A model generated the notes under the pieces. The model was not told the DNA's origin and did no database searches. It was given only the letters and a program-made list of their open reading frames with translations. Shown here one piece after another: positions 7,752 through 15,657 of a DNA stretch of 32,392 nucleotides. Both the position numbers and the translations under genes were made by a program. The stretch comes from UBA5862 sp002408105 (GTDB lineage: Bacteria > Pseudomonadota > Gammaproteobacteria > Pseudomonadales > UBA5862): the NCBI GenBank assembly GCA_034189125.1, contig JAXHVB010000056.1:1-32392 (forward strand), in the 5' to 3' direction. Position 1 is the first letter of the stretch. Every line of letters begins with the position of its first letter.

Positions 7752-10049
7752 ATGCAGCAGAAGCCCGAAGACGATCCGTTTCGCGACCGCGAGGCAGCCA
7801 AGTACGAGCATCCGATTCCGAGTCGTGAATTTGTTCTTGAGTGCTTGCGCCGGCGCCAGGCGCCCGCCTCCTTCGATCAGCTGGCAAGCGAGCTTGGCCT
7901 GACGGGCGACCTGTCCCTTGAGGCGCTGCGTCGACGCTTGCGCGCCATGGTGCGAGATGGCCAGCTGTTGCAAAACCGGCGCGATGCCTTCCTGCCCGTC
8001 AACAAGGCCGATCTGACCCATGCGCGGGTAGAGGCGAGCCGCGATGGCTATGGTTTTGCTGTGCCCAGTCATGGGGGCGATGACCTCTACCTCAGCGGAC
8101 GAGAAATGCGCAAAGTGTTTCACGGCGACGCGGTATTGGTGCGCTGCATTGGCCAGGACCGGCGAGGCCGCCCTGAAGCCGCCATCGTCGAAGTGGTCGA
8201 CCGCGCAGTCGAGCAGGTGGTCGGTCGTTACGAAGCAGAAGACGGCGTGGGCTGGGTGCGGGCTGACAACCCGAGGTTGCAGCATCCGGTCCTGGTTGCG
8301 ACCGAAGACCGACCGGCGTCGTTGCAGTCCGGCGACTATGTGACTGTTGCGGTGTTGCGACAACCGGAGGTGCGCCGGCCGCCACAGGGGCGTGTGATCG
8401 AAGTGCTTGGCCCGCACCTTTCACCCGGCATGGAAATCGAAGTGGCGCTGCGCAGCCATGGCATCCCCCACGCCTGGCCGGAGGCCGTGACTCAGACGGC
8501 GCAGACCATCCCGTCGGTCGTGAGCGCCGACGAGGCCAACCGACGCGTGGATTTGCGCCAGCTGCCCTTTGTGACCATTGATGGCGAAGACGCGCGGGAC
8601 TTCGACGATGCGGTGTACTGTGAGGGCGGTCCCCGTGGCGGCCACCGCCTCTGGGTCGCCATCGCTGATGTGTCGCATTACGTTGGAGTGGACAGTGCGT
8701 TGGATGATGAGGCTCGCTTGCGGGGGACCTCGGTGTACTTCCCTGGTCGCGTGGTGCCCATGCTTCCCGAGGCGCTGTCCAATGGGATCTGTTCGCTCAA
8801 CCCGGAGGTGGACCGCCTGGCCCTGATCTGTGAGGTGCACATCAGCCGAAGCGGTGCCATCCGCGACTTCGAGTTTTACGAGGGGGTCATCCATTCGCAG
8901 GCGCGCTTGACCTATACACAGGTCGCCGCTGCGTTGGCGCCTGAGAATCCGTCGGTCGAAACGCTCTCGCCAGAGGTTCAGTCTGCATTGCAGCGGTTGC
9001 ACCAACTGTACGAAGCCTTGTGCAGTGCACGGATGTCACGCGGAGCACTCGACTTCGACACGGTCGAGACGCGCTTCGAGTTCGGGCCCAGCCTGAAGGT
9101 GGAGCGGGTGGTTCCCACCGAACGCAATGTCGCCCACCGCATGATCGAAGAGGCCATGCTTGCCGCCAATGTGTGTGCAGCCCGGTTTCTTGAGCATCAC
9201 CAGGTGCCGGCCCTGTACCGGGTGCACGAGCCGCCGACACCTGACCGCTTGGAAGCACTGCAGGAGTTTCTGGGCGGCCTGGGACTGTCCCTCGGCCGTC
9301 GGGGCCGGACAACCCTGTCCGCGAAGGTCATGCAGGGTTTTCTCGATCAAGTTGCGGAGCGTCCGGATCGGCGCATGATTCAAATGGTGGTGTTGCGGTC
9401 GCTGCGCCAGGCTCGATACACACCGGAGAACCAAGGCCACTTTGGACTTGGCTACGACGGATACACCCACTTCACCTCGCCGATCCGTCGGTACCCGGAT
9501 CTTCTGGTCCACCGTGCCATTCGCTCGGTCGTGCGCAGCCGCAAGCCGCGGGAGCACCTGCGCCGGGTGCGTGGCGCAGGAGTCGTTGCCCGCAAGCAGA
9601 TCTATCCCTACAGAGAGCGGGATCTGGTTGAACTGGGAGACCAATGCTCGGCAGCGGAGCGGCGGGCAGACATCGCCACCCGAGATGTCGAAGAGTGGCT
9701 GAAGTGCGAATTTATCAGTGACCGGGTGGGGGACACATTCGATGGCATCGTGGTCGCAGTCACGGGTTTCGGGCTGTTCGTCGAGCTGAAGGACCTGTTC
9801 GTCGAAGGCCTGGTGCACATTTCCGCGCTTGGAGACGACTATTACCGCCACGAGCCGACCCGGCACCGATTGGTTGGCGAACGCACCGGCCAAGTCTATC
9901 GCCTCACCGACCCGCTGCAGGTGCGGGTGCTGCGGGTGGACCTCGACGCCCGGTCCATCGACTTGGAGCCAGTGGCTGTAGGGCGCGACCGCAAGCAGCG
10001 CCCCACCCAGCGCAAGCGCCGGGATCGACGCGCCGGTCGCAATCGCTGA
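7752..10049 (+). CDS. rnr: Ribonuclease R
   Basis: A 765-residue 3'-5' exoribonuclease that degrades structured RNA and takes part in rRNA quality control and trans-translation. The start ATG 7752 gives MQQKPEDDPFRDREAAKYEHPIPSREF, matching the E. coli N-terminus (DPFQEREAEKYANPIPSREF); the open frame to 7668 has no such homology. Order: winged-helix domain (LRRRLRAMVRDGQL), cold-shock domains (DGYGF, DDLYLS), the RNB catalytic domain with four aspartates in DGEDARDFDDAV, the GHFGLGYDGYTHFTSPIRRYPDL motif, then an S1 domain (TGFGLFVELKDLFVEGLVHIS). It ends with a short basic tail. The tail is shorter than in E. coli (813 residues). rlmB follows after 5 bases, as in many gammaproteobacteria. 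Confidence 0.96.
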   Translation: MQQKPEDDPFRDREAAKYEHPIPSREFVLECLRRRQAPASFDQLASELGLTGDLSLEALRRRLRAMVRDGQLLQNRRDAFLPVNKADLTHARVEASRDGYGFAVPSHGGDDLYLSGREMRKVFHGDAVLVRCIGQDRRGRPEAAIVEVVDRAVEQVVGRYEAEDGVGWVRADNPRLQHPVLVATEDRPASLQSGDYVTVAVLRQPEVRRPPQGRVIEVLGPHLSPGMEIEVALRSHGIPHAWPEAVTQTAQTIPSVVSADEANRRVDLRQLPFVTIDGEDARDFDDAVYCEGGPRGGHRLWVAIADVSHYVGVDSALDDEARLRGTSVYFPGRVVPMLPEALSNGICSLNPEVDRLALICEVHISRSGAIRDFEFYEGVIHSQARLTYTQVAAALAPENPSVETLSPEVQSALQRLHQLYEALCSARMSRGALDFDTVETRFEFGPSLKVERVVPTERNVAHRMIEEAMLAANVCAARFLEHHQVPALYRVHEPPTPDRLEALQEFLGGLGLSLGRRGRTTLSAKVMQGFLDQVAERPDRRMIQMVVLRSLRQARYTPENQGHFGLGYDGYTHFTSPIRRYPDLLVHRAIRSVVRSRKPREHLRRVRGAGVVARKQIYPYRERDLVELGDQCSAAERRADIATRDVEEWLKCEFISDRVGDTFDGIVVAVTGFGLFVELKDLFVEGLVHISALGDDYYRHEPTRHRLVGERTGQVYRLTDPLQVRVLRVDLDARSIDLEPVAVGRDRKQRPTQRKRRDRRAGRNR

Positions 10050-10054
10050 TTGGG

Positions 10055-10795
10055 ATGTCCACGACCGAAATCGTAGGCGGCATTCACGCCGTACGCGCCC
10101 TCATTGAGCGCAGTCCTGATCGGGTCTCGAGGCTGCACCTGGCCCGCAACCGCGACGATCCACGTATCCTGGCTTTGCTGGAGCTTGCGCAGCAAGCGGG
10201 CGTTCCCGTCGAGCGTCCCGAACGCCAAGCATTTCAGCAGCTGGGCCTGGTGGGAGCCCACCAGGGGGTCGCGGTTGAGGTCCAGGCGCGCGAGCCCGGC
10301 AATGAGGTAGAACTCCATTGGTTGCTTGATGGCCTCGGTGAGGCCCCCCTGCTGCTGGCGCTTGATGGTGTCACCGACCCGCGGAATCTGGGTGCTTGCA
10401 TCCGCAGCGCCGAGGCCGCAGGGGCCCACGCGGTGATTCAAACCCACCACCGGGCCGCCGCCCTCAATGCCGCAGCACGCAAAGCGGCGGCGGGGGCTGC
10501 CGAGTTGTTGCCCTTGTATCGGGTCACCAACCTTGCGCGGGCGTTGACGGCCCTGCGCGCCCGTGGTTGTCAGGTGGCAGGTGCGGCGCCTGATGCGCCG
10601 AAGCCGATTCAGGAGGCGGACCTCAGCGTCGGCGTGGCCCTGGTCCTCGGCGCTGAGGACCGCGGCCTCAGGCGCCTCACACGCGAAGCCTGTGACCAAC
10701 TGGTGTCCATTCCACAGTTCGGCGTGACCCAAAGCCTGAATGTCTCTGTCGCCGCGGCAATTTGTCTGTTTGAAGCGGCGCGGCAACGCCATTGA
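10055..10795 (+). CDS. rlmB: 23S rRNA (guanosine-2'-O)-methyltransferase RlmB
   Basis: A 246-residue SpoU/TrmH (SPOUT) methyltransferase that methylates the ribose of G2251 in the P loop of 23S rRNA. The N-terminal substrate-binding domain opens with IVGGIHAVRALIE. The SPOUT knot carries the three family motifs: LDGVTDPRNLGACIRSAEAAG, VLGAEDRGLRRLT and IPQFGVTQSLNVSVAAAI (with the SLNVSVA signature). The length matches E. coli RlmB (243). It starts 5 bases after rnr and is cotranscribed with it, linking rRNA processing and modification. Confidence 0.95.
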   Translation: MSTTEIVGGIHAVRALIERSPDRVSRLHLARNRDDPRILALLELAQQAGVPVERPERQAFQQLGLVGAHQGVAVEVQAREPGNEVELHWLLDGLGEAPLLLALDGVTDPRNLGACIRSAEAAGAHAVIQTHHRAAALNAAARKAAAGAAELLPLYRVTNLARALTALRARGCQVAGAAPDAPKPIQEADLSVGVALVLGAEDRGLRRLTREACDQLVSIPQFGVTQSLNVSVAAAICLFEAARQRH

Positions 10796-10804
10796 TTCTG
10801 CCGA

Positions 10805-10833
10805 TTGCGGGTCGGCACAGTATCCGCTAGAAT
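10805..10833 (+). promoter_or_regulatory. Promoter of the rpsF operon
   Basis: -35 TTGCGG (10805-10810), a 17-base spacer, and -10 TAGAAT (10828-10833), just after the rlmB stop. It drives rpsF-rpsR-DUF2232-rplI, with a leader of about 100 nt. Confidence 0.65.
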
Positions 10834-10840
10834 CTTCGCC

Positions 10841-10937
10841 CTTTTTGGTTGGTGGTGGCAACGCCCTCCGCTGACCATTCTCCTTGTCTGATCACCGGAC
10901 CCGCGGCGGTGGCAGGCTGATACCCGAGAGGAGTCGC
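10841..10937 (+). promoter_or_regulatory. rpsF leader, candidate S6:S18 autoregulatory RNA
   Basis: The ~100-nt leader contains a hairpin CACCG (10893-10897) / CGGTG (10907-10911) shortly before the rpsF ribosome site (GAGAGGAG). In other bacteria the S6:S18 complex binds a CCG-containing leader hairpin to repress this operon. The position and the CCG fit, but I cannot confirm the full motif with its pseudoknot. Confidence 0.3.
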
Positions 10938-11366
10938 ATGCGTCATTACGAAATCGTATTTATGGTCCACCCGGATCAAAGTGAACAGGTGCCTTCGATG
11001 ATCGAACGGTACCGCGGTGTGCTTGAGCAGGGTGGCGGAGCCATCCACAGGCTCGAGGACTGGGGGCGACGCCAGCTGGCGTACCCCATCAACAAGATTC
11101 ACAAGGCCCACTACGTGCTCATGAACATTGAAGCCGGTGCCGAGGCCTTGGAAGAGATCACCACCCACTTTCGCTTCAATGATGCGGTGCTGCGCAACCT
11201 GGTCATTACCCGGGATGAAGCAGTGACGGAAGAGTCGCCCATGATGAAGCAGCAGCGTTCCGAACGAGACCGTTCGAGCGGAGGTGATTCACGTGGTGAG
11301 CGTGGCCGGTCGCAGCCGCCAGAGCGCAGCACCAACACCAGTGATGACGAAGGCGAGGAGGACTAG
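10938..11366 (+). CDS. rpsF: 30S ribosomal protein S6
   Basis: A 142-residue S6, a 30S platform protein that binds 16S rRNA together with S18. It begins MRHYEIVFMVHPDQSEQV and holds the conserved HRLEDWGRRQLAYPINK and HKAHYVLMNIE motifs of the ferredoxin-like fold. ATG 10938 has a strong GAGAGGAG ribosome site; the open frame upstream to 10884 lies in the leader. The C-terminal ~40 residues form a disordered, charged tail ending in an acidic SDDEGEED run, a plausible target for RimK-type glutamylation as known for E. coli S6. It is longer than E. coli S6 (131). rpsR follows after 3 bases. Confidence 0.97.
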   Translation: MRHYEIVFMVHPDQSEQVPSMIERYRGVLEQGGGAIHRLEDWGRRQLAYPINKIHKAHYVLMNIEAGAEALEEITTHFRFNDAVLRNLVITRDEAVTEESPMMKQQRSERDRSSGGDSRGERGRSQPPERSTNTSDDEGEED

Positions 11367-11369
11367 AGC

Positions 11370-11597
11370 ATGGCCAGATTTTCCAGGCGCAGAAAGTACT
11401 GCCGCTTCACCGCCGAAGGGGTCAAGGAAATTGATTATAAAGACTTGGACACCCTGAAAGCCTACGTGACAGAAACCGGAAAAATTGTCCCCAGCCGGAT
11501 TACGGGAACCAGCGCCAAGTACCAGCGGCAGCTGGCCACGGCAGTGAAGCGGGCTCGATTTCTGGCCTTGCTGCCCTATACCGACGCACACGAGTAG
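11370..11597 (+). CDS. rpsR: 30S ribosomal protein S18
   Basis: A 75-residue S18, the S6 partner on the 30S platform. The family core is complete: FSRRRKYCRFTAEGVKEIDYKD, LKAYVTETGKIVPSRITGTSAKYQRQLATAVKRARFLALLPY in contiguous order. The length equals the E. coli protein. It lies 3 bases after rpsF and 39 bases before the DUF2232 gene, so it is inside the rpsF-rplI operon. Confidence 0.98.
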   Translation: MARFSRRRKYCRFTAEGVKEIDYKDLDTLKAYVTETGKIVPSRITGTSAKYQRQLATAVKRARFLALLPYTDAHE

Positions 11598-11636
11598 CCG
11601 GGCGGCGGTGCGCTGCCACCGCTGGGAGTCCGTGCG

Positions 11637-12494
11637 ATGAGGCGGCTGGCAGAATTTGCCCTGCGGGGGACTTGGCAGGGTGGGGTTGCTGTGGCCTTGG
11701 CCATGGCCATCCCCTTGTTGTTCGTGTTGGCTGCCGCCCTTGCCGGGGTTGTGGTGCTGCGCCGCGGGCTGTCCGCTGCGGGCCCGATGGTGGTGTGTGG
11801 CTTGGGTGTCGGCATGGCCTGGGGCGTTGCGGGCGACCCGACACCGGCGGTTGTGTTGGCGGTGTCCGTGGTTTTGGCGTGGCGGCTGCGCGAGACCGTG
11901 TCTTGGGACGCGGTTTGGTATTTGGCGGTGGCGCTGGCCGCGGCAGTCGCCTGGGGGTTCGCAACCTGGACACCCGCCGGCGTAGAACCATTGGTTGAAG
12001 CAGTGATGCGCCAGGTGGACGGTCAACTCAGCGAGCAATTTCCAGGGGTGGACCGCCAGTGGGCGGTCGAGTGGTCGCGCCGGCTTCTACTTGCGGTTCT
12101 GGCCAGTGCGCACCTGATGCTGGCCTTGTTGTCTCTTATGTGGGCGCGGGCTTGGCAGAGTGCGATGTTCAACCCAGGCGGGTTTTCTGCGGAACTGCGT
12201 GGGTTTCGCTTGCCGCGGCCCCTGGCTCTGATGTTGGCTGCTGTGGCGCTCGCGGGCGTACTGGGTGCCACCAGCGTGCTGGCATGGTTGCCGCTCGCCA
12301 CGGTGCCGGCAGTCTTTGCCGGGGTGGGCCTGGTGCACGGTGCCGTAGCCAAGCGAGGGCTGAGCGGCAGATGGCTCGTGGCGTTTTATCTGGCGCTATT
12401 TTTTGCGTTGCCCTACATGGTGGTGCTGCTGGCGGTGTTGGCCTTTTTCGACAGTTGGATCGATTTTCGCTCACGCATCTCGGCAGCGCAGTAG
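11637..12494 (+). CDS. DUF2232 family membrane protein
   Basis: A 285-residue protein with about seven to eight hydrophobic segments (for example residues 16-40, 45-60, 70-85, 95-115, 145-170, 200-220, 225-240, 255-275). It has no recognisable catalytic motif. The position between rpsR and rplI is that of the DUF2232 membrane protein of Pseudomonas and relatives. The last helices (SGRWLVAFYLALFFALPYMVVLLAVLAFFDSWIDFR) and the closing DFR are typical of the family. Its function is unknown. Being locked inside a ribosomal protein operon suggests expression tied to growth rate. ATG 11637 follows a weak ribosome site. It uses more G/T-rich hydrophobic codons than its neighbours, as expected for a membrane protein. 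Confidence 0.85.
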   Translation: MRRLAEFALRGTWQGGVAVALAMAIPLLFVLAAALAGVVVLRRGLSAAGPMVVCGLGVGMAWGVAGDPTPAVVLAVSVVLAWRLRETVSWDAVWYLAVALAAAVAWGFATWTPAGVEPLVEAVMRQVDGQLSEQFPGVDRQWAVEWSRRLLLAVLASAHLMLALLSLMWARAWQSAMFNPGGFSAELRGFRLPRPLALMLAAVALAGVLGATSVLAWLPLATVPAVFAGVGLVHGAVAKRGLSGRWLVAFYLALFFALPYMVVLLAVLAFFDSWIDFRSRISAAQ

Positions 12495-12548
12495 GACGGG
12501 CTTAGGCGGCGAAAGCGGCCGCCAGGCACTCAATCAAGAGGAAAGGTG

Positions 12549-12998
12549 ATGGAAGTCATTCTGTTGGAGAAAGTCGGCAAGCTGGGTGAACTCGGCGACC
12601 GCGTTGACGTGCGTCCAGGCTATGGACGCAACTACCTGCTGCCGTTCGGGAAGGCGGTTCCGGCAACGCCAGACAATGTGGCTGAGTTCGAGGCGCGCCG
12701 GGCTGAGCTTGAGAAGGCGGCCGCCGAACGGCGCCAGCAAGCTGAAGCCCGGGCGGAGCAACTTGTCGAGACGCGCATTGTGATCTCGGCCAATGCTGGT
12801 GACGCCGGCAAGCTGTTTGGGTCGATCGGCACTGCAGACATCGCCGCAGCGCTCACCGAGACGGGCCGGGAAGTCGTCAAAAGTGAGGTCTCGTTGCCCC
12901 TGGGTGCGATTCGGGAAGTTGGTGAGTATGAAATTGACCTGCAGCTGCACAGTGACGTGAAGGTCACCGTCACTGTTGCAGTCGTCCCCGAGCAGTAA
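12549..12998 (+). CDS. rplI: 50S ribosomal protein L9
   Basis: A 149-residue L9, which binds 23S rRNA near the L1 stalk and helps keep the reading frame. The N-terminal domain begins MEVILLEKVGKLGELGD, with the GYGRNYLLPFGKA motif, then a long charged helix (residues ~40-75) and the C-terminal domain with GKLFGSIGTADIAAAL and the closing HSDVKVTVTVAVVPE. The length equals E. coli L9. ATG 12549 follows the ribosome site AGAGGAAAGG; the GTG three bases earlier is less likely. It is the last gene of the rpsF operon and is followed by a strong terminator. Confidence 0.97.
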   Translation: MEVILLEKVGKLGELGDRVDVRPGYGRNYLLPFGKAVPATPDNVAEFEARRAELEKAAAERRQQAEARAEQLVETRIVISANAGDAGKLFGSIGTADIAAALTETGREVVKSEVSLPLGAIREVGEYEIDLQLHSDVKVTVTVAVVPEQ

Positions 12999-13043
12999 CG
13001 GCGTCCGCCGCCGGCGATCCCGGCTGCGCCTTGCTGTTCCCGA

Positions 13044-13081
13044 CCGCCGCTGGCAGACTGAGCCGGTGGCGGTTTTTCTTT
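13044..13081 (+). terminator. Intrinsic terminator after rplI
   Basis: Stem CCGCCGCTGGC (13044-13054) with GCCGGTGGCGG (13062-13072), 11 pairs including two G-U, loop AGACTGA, then TTTTTCTTT. It ends the rpsF operon before dnaB. A weak -10 TACTCT (13101-13106) after it may serve dnaB. Confidence 0.85.
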
Positions 13082-13127
13082 CTGGGCCGCTGCGCTCCTG
13101 TACTCTTTCCGCGTGGTTCCCGCCTCC

Positions 13128-14528
13128 ATGGCTGATGCCGAATTGAGCCAATTTCCCGGCCCGTTTGCCGACCAAGACATGGCATCGCTGAAGGTGCCGC
13201 CGCATTCGGTAGAGGCTGAACAGTCGGTGCTCGGCGGTTTGATGCTGGACAATGGGGCGTGGGAAACGGTCGTCGAGGTCCTCACCGAAGACCAATTCTA
13301 CCGCCGCGACCACCGCTTGGTGTTTCGCGTCATGGCGCAACTGGCCAACCTGGATCAACCACTGGATGTGGTGACGGTTTCAGAAAGCCTGGAGCGCCAG
13401 GGGTTGTTGGAGGAGGTCGGTGGCCTGGCCTATCTGGCGGAGTTGGCTCGCAATACCCCGACAGCTTCGAACATCCGGGCCTACGCGCAAATTGTGCATG
13501 AGCGCGGGGTGTTGCGCCGGCTGATTCAGGCGGCCGGGCGAATCGCCGAGACCTGTTACCAGCCTGGCGGACGGCCCTGCGAAGAGGTCCTGGACGATGC
13601 CGAGCGCCTGGTGTTTGAAATCGCTGAAAGCCGCCCGTCCACCGGTGGCCCCACCGGGGTTTCGGATTTGCTCGCACAGTCAGTCGAGCGCATCGACCGC
13701 CTGTTTCACTCGAACGACCCCATCACCGGCCTCAGCAGCGGGTTTGCAGACCTCGACGAAATGACGTCGGGGCTGCAGCCAGCAGACCTCGTCATTGTTG
13801 CTGGGCGCCCGTCGATGGGCAAGACCACCTTCGCGATGAACCTCGTGGAATCGGTGGTGATCACCCAGGAGCGGCCCGTGCTCGTTTTCAGTATGGAAAT
13901 GCCAGGCGAATCGCTCATTACACGCATGCTTTCCTCATTGGGTCGCATCGATCAGACCCGGGTGCGCAACGGCAAGCTGCAGGACGAAGACTGGCCGCGG
14001 CTCACCTCGGCCATCAGCCTGCTCAAAGACAAGCCGCTCTTTATCGATGACACCGCAGCCCTGACCCCTGGGGAGATGCGGGCCCGGGCGCGGCGGGTGG
14101 CCCGCGATCAGGGCGACCTCGCCCTGATCGTGATCGACTACCTGCAGTTGATGCGCGTTGCCGGCACGGCCGAAAACCGCACCCACGAGATTTCCGAAAT
14201 TTCTCGGTCCCTCAAGGCGCTGGCGAAGGAAATCGGCTGTCCGGTCATCGCGCTCTCACAGTTGAATCGCGGCCTGGAGCAGCGCACCAACAAGCGCCCA
14301 ATCATGTCTGACCTGCGCGAATCCGGTGCCATCGAGCAGGACGCCGACCTCATCATGTTCATCTACCGGGATGAGGTGTACAACCCGGAGTCCAAAGACA
14401 CGGGCCGTGCTGAAATCATCATCGGCAAACAGCGCAACGGACCCATCGGCGTGTGCCACCTGGCGTTCATTGGCAAGTACACGCGCTTTGACGACCTGGC
14501 GCCATCCAGTTACGAAGATTTTGGCTGA
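13128..14528 (+). CDS. dnaB: Replicative DNA helicase DnaB
   Basis: A 466-residue hexameric 5'-3' helicase of the replication fork. The N-terminal primase-interacting domain opens with LKVPPHSVEAEQSVLGGLML. The RecA-like C-terminal domain has Walker A GRPSMGKT (Lys232), SMEMPGESLITRMLSS, Walker B LALIVIDYLQLM, SQLNRGLEQRTNKRP with the arginine finger region, and DLRESGAIEQDADLIMFIYRDE. The length matches E. coli (471) and there is no intein or insert. I chose ATG 13128 over GTG 13113. It lies downstream of the rplI terminator and is followed after 9 bases by alr, as in Pseudomonas. Confidence 0.97.
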   Translation: MADAELSQFPGPFADQDMASLKVPPHSVEAEQSVLGGLMLDNGAWETVVEVLTEDQFYRRDHRLVFRVMAQLANLDQPLDVVTVSESLERQGLLEEVGGLAYLAELARNTPTASNIRAYAQIVHERGVLRRLIQAAGRIAETCYQPGGRPCEEVLDDAERLVFEIAESRPSTGGPTGVSDLLAQSVERIDRLFHSNDPITGLSSGFADLDEMTSGLQPADLVIVAGRPSMGKTTFAMNLVESVVITQERPVLVFSMEMPGESLITRMLSSLGRIDQTRVRNGKLQDEDWPRLTSAISLLKDKPLFIDDTAALTPGEMRARARRVARDQGDLALIVIDYLQLMRVAGTAENRTHEISEISRSLKALAKEIGCPVIALSQLNRGLEQRTNKRPIMSDLRESGAIEQDADLIMFIYRDEVYNPESKDTGRAEIIIGKQRNGPIGVCHLAFIGKYTRFDDLAPSSYEDFG

Positions 14529-14537
14529 CCCCAGCGC

Positions 14538-15620
14538 ATGACGCGACCGGTTTGGGCGGAAGTCGACCGCAGCGCGCTGCGCCACAACCTCAAGGTGGCA
14601 CGGCGGCTCGGCCAAGGGCGTCAAGTGGTTGCGGCGGTGAAGGCCAATGCCTACGGCCACGGGCTTGCCGAAGTTGCAAGGGCGCTGGCCCCGGACACCG
14701 ACCTGCTTGGTGTCGCGGCATTGGACGAGGCCTGCGAGCTGCGCGCCGCGGGTGTCGAGGCACCGGTGCTGCTCTTCGAGGGGCCCTTCGATGCGGACGA
14801 GATCGAGCCCGCCGACCGGCTTGGGTGTGAGCTCTGTGTCCATTCTTCCTGGCAGTTGCAGCTGCTGGAGTCGGTGGCTCCACGTCGTCCTCAGCGCCTA
14901 TGGATCAAACTGGACACTGGCATGCACCGCCTCGGGTTCGCGCCCGAGCAAGCGAGCGAGCTGGCCCGGACCCTGGCACGCTGGCCTTGGGTCAAGCAAC
15001 TCGTGTGGACAACCCACCTGGCCCAAGCCGATACGCCGGAGCGCGGCTACACGCAGCGCCAGCTTGCAGCTTTTCATGGCGCGGTCGCGTCCTTGCCCGG
15101 GCAATCCAGCATCTTCGCATCGGCGGGGATTCTGTCCGCCCCAACACAGGGGCCTGCTGACCACTACGTGCGCCCGGGAATCATGCTGTATGGCGCGACC
15201 CCTTTTCGCGCCAGCACGGGCGCCCTCTGGGGGCTGCGCCCAGCAATGCGCTTGTGCAGCCGAATCATTGCGGTGCGCACCCTGGGGGCCGGAGAACCTG
15301 TCGGCTATGGCGGGGATTTTGTCACCGCCCGTCCGAGTCGCATCGCCGTCGTGGCTGCAGGCTATGGGGATGGCTATCCACGCCACGCGCCGAGCGGAAC
15401 CCCGGTTGGGGTGGCTGGGCGCACGGCGGTTTTGGTGGGGCGGGTGTCCATGGACATGCTCACCATCGACATCACCGACCTGCCTTGGGTCGACCGCGGC
15501 GCCGAGGTCGAACTCTGGGGACCGCAGGTGCCGGCAGAGCGGCTCGCCCAGGGCGCGGGGACCATTCCCTACGCGCTCTTTACGGGCGTGACCCGGCGCG
15601 TGGCCGTGCGGTATAAGTAA
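14538..15620 (+). CDS. alr: Alanine racemase
   Basis: A 360-residue PLP enzyme that interconverts L- and D-alanine for peptidoglycan. The PLP lysine is Lys35 in AAVKANAYGHG, and the second catalytic base is Tyr257 in EPVGYGGDF. The IKLDTGMHRLGF, RPGIMLYG, AAGYGDGYPR and GRVSMDMLTIDIT motifs complete the TIM-barrel and C-terminal beta-domain pattern. The length is that of E. coli Alr/DadX (~357-359). The gene starts 9 bases after dnaB and 37 bases before radA, so it is probably cotranscribed with both. Confidence 0.96.
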   Translation: MTRPVWAEVDRSALRHNLKVARRLGQGRQVVAAVKANAYGHGLAEVARALAPDTDLLGVAALDEACELRAAGVEAPVLLFEGPFDADEIEPADRLGCELCVHSSWQLQLLESVAPRRPQRLWIKLDTGMHRLGFAPEQASELARTLARWPWVKQLVWTTHLAQADTPERGYTQRQLAAFHGAVASLPGQSSIFASAGILSAPTQGPADHYVRPGIMLYGATPFRASTGALWGLRPAMRLCSRIIAVRTLGAGEPVGYGGDFVTARPSRIAVVAAGYGDGYPRHAPSGTPVGVAGRTAVLVGRVSMDMLTIDITDLPWVDRGAEVELWGPQVPAERLAQGAGTIPYALFTGVTRRVAVRYK

Positions 15621-15657
15621 CGGCCACGAGGCCCGCACAGTCCAGCAGACGCTCCCG

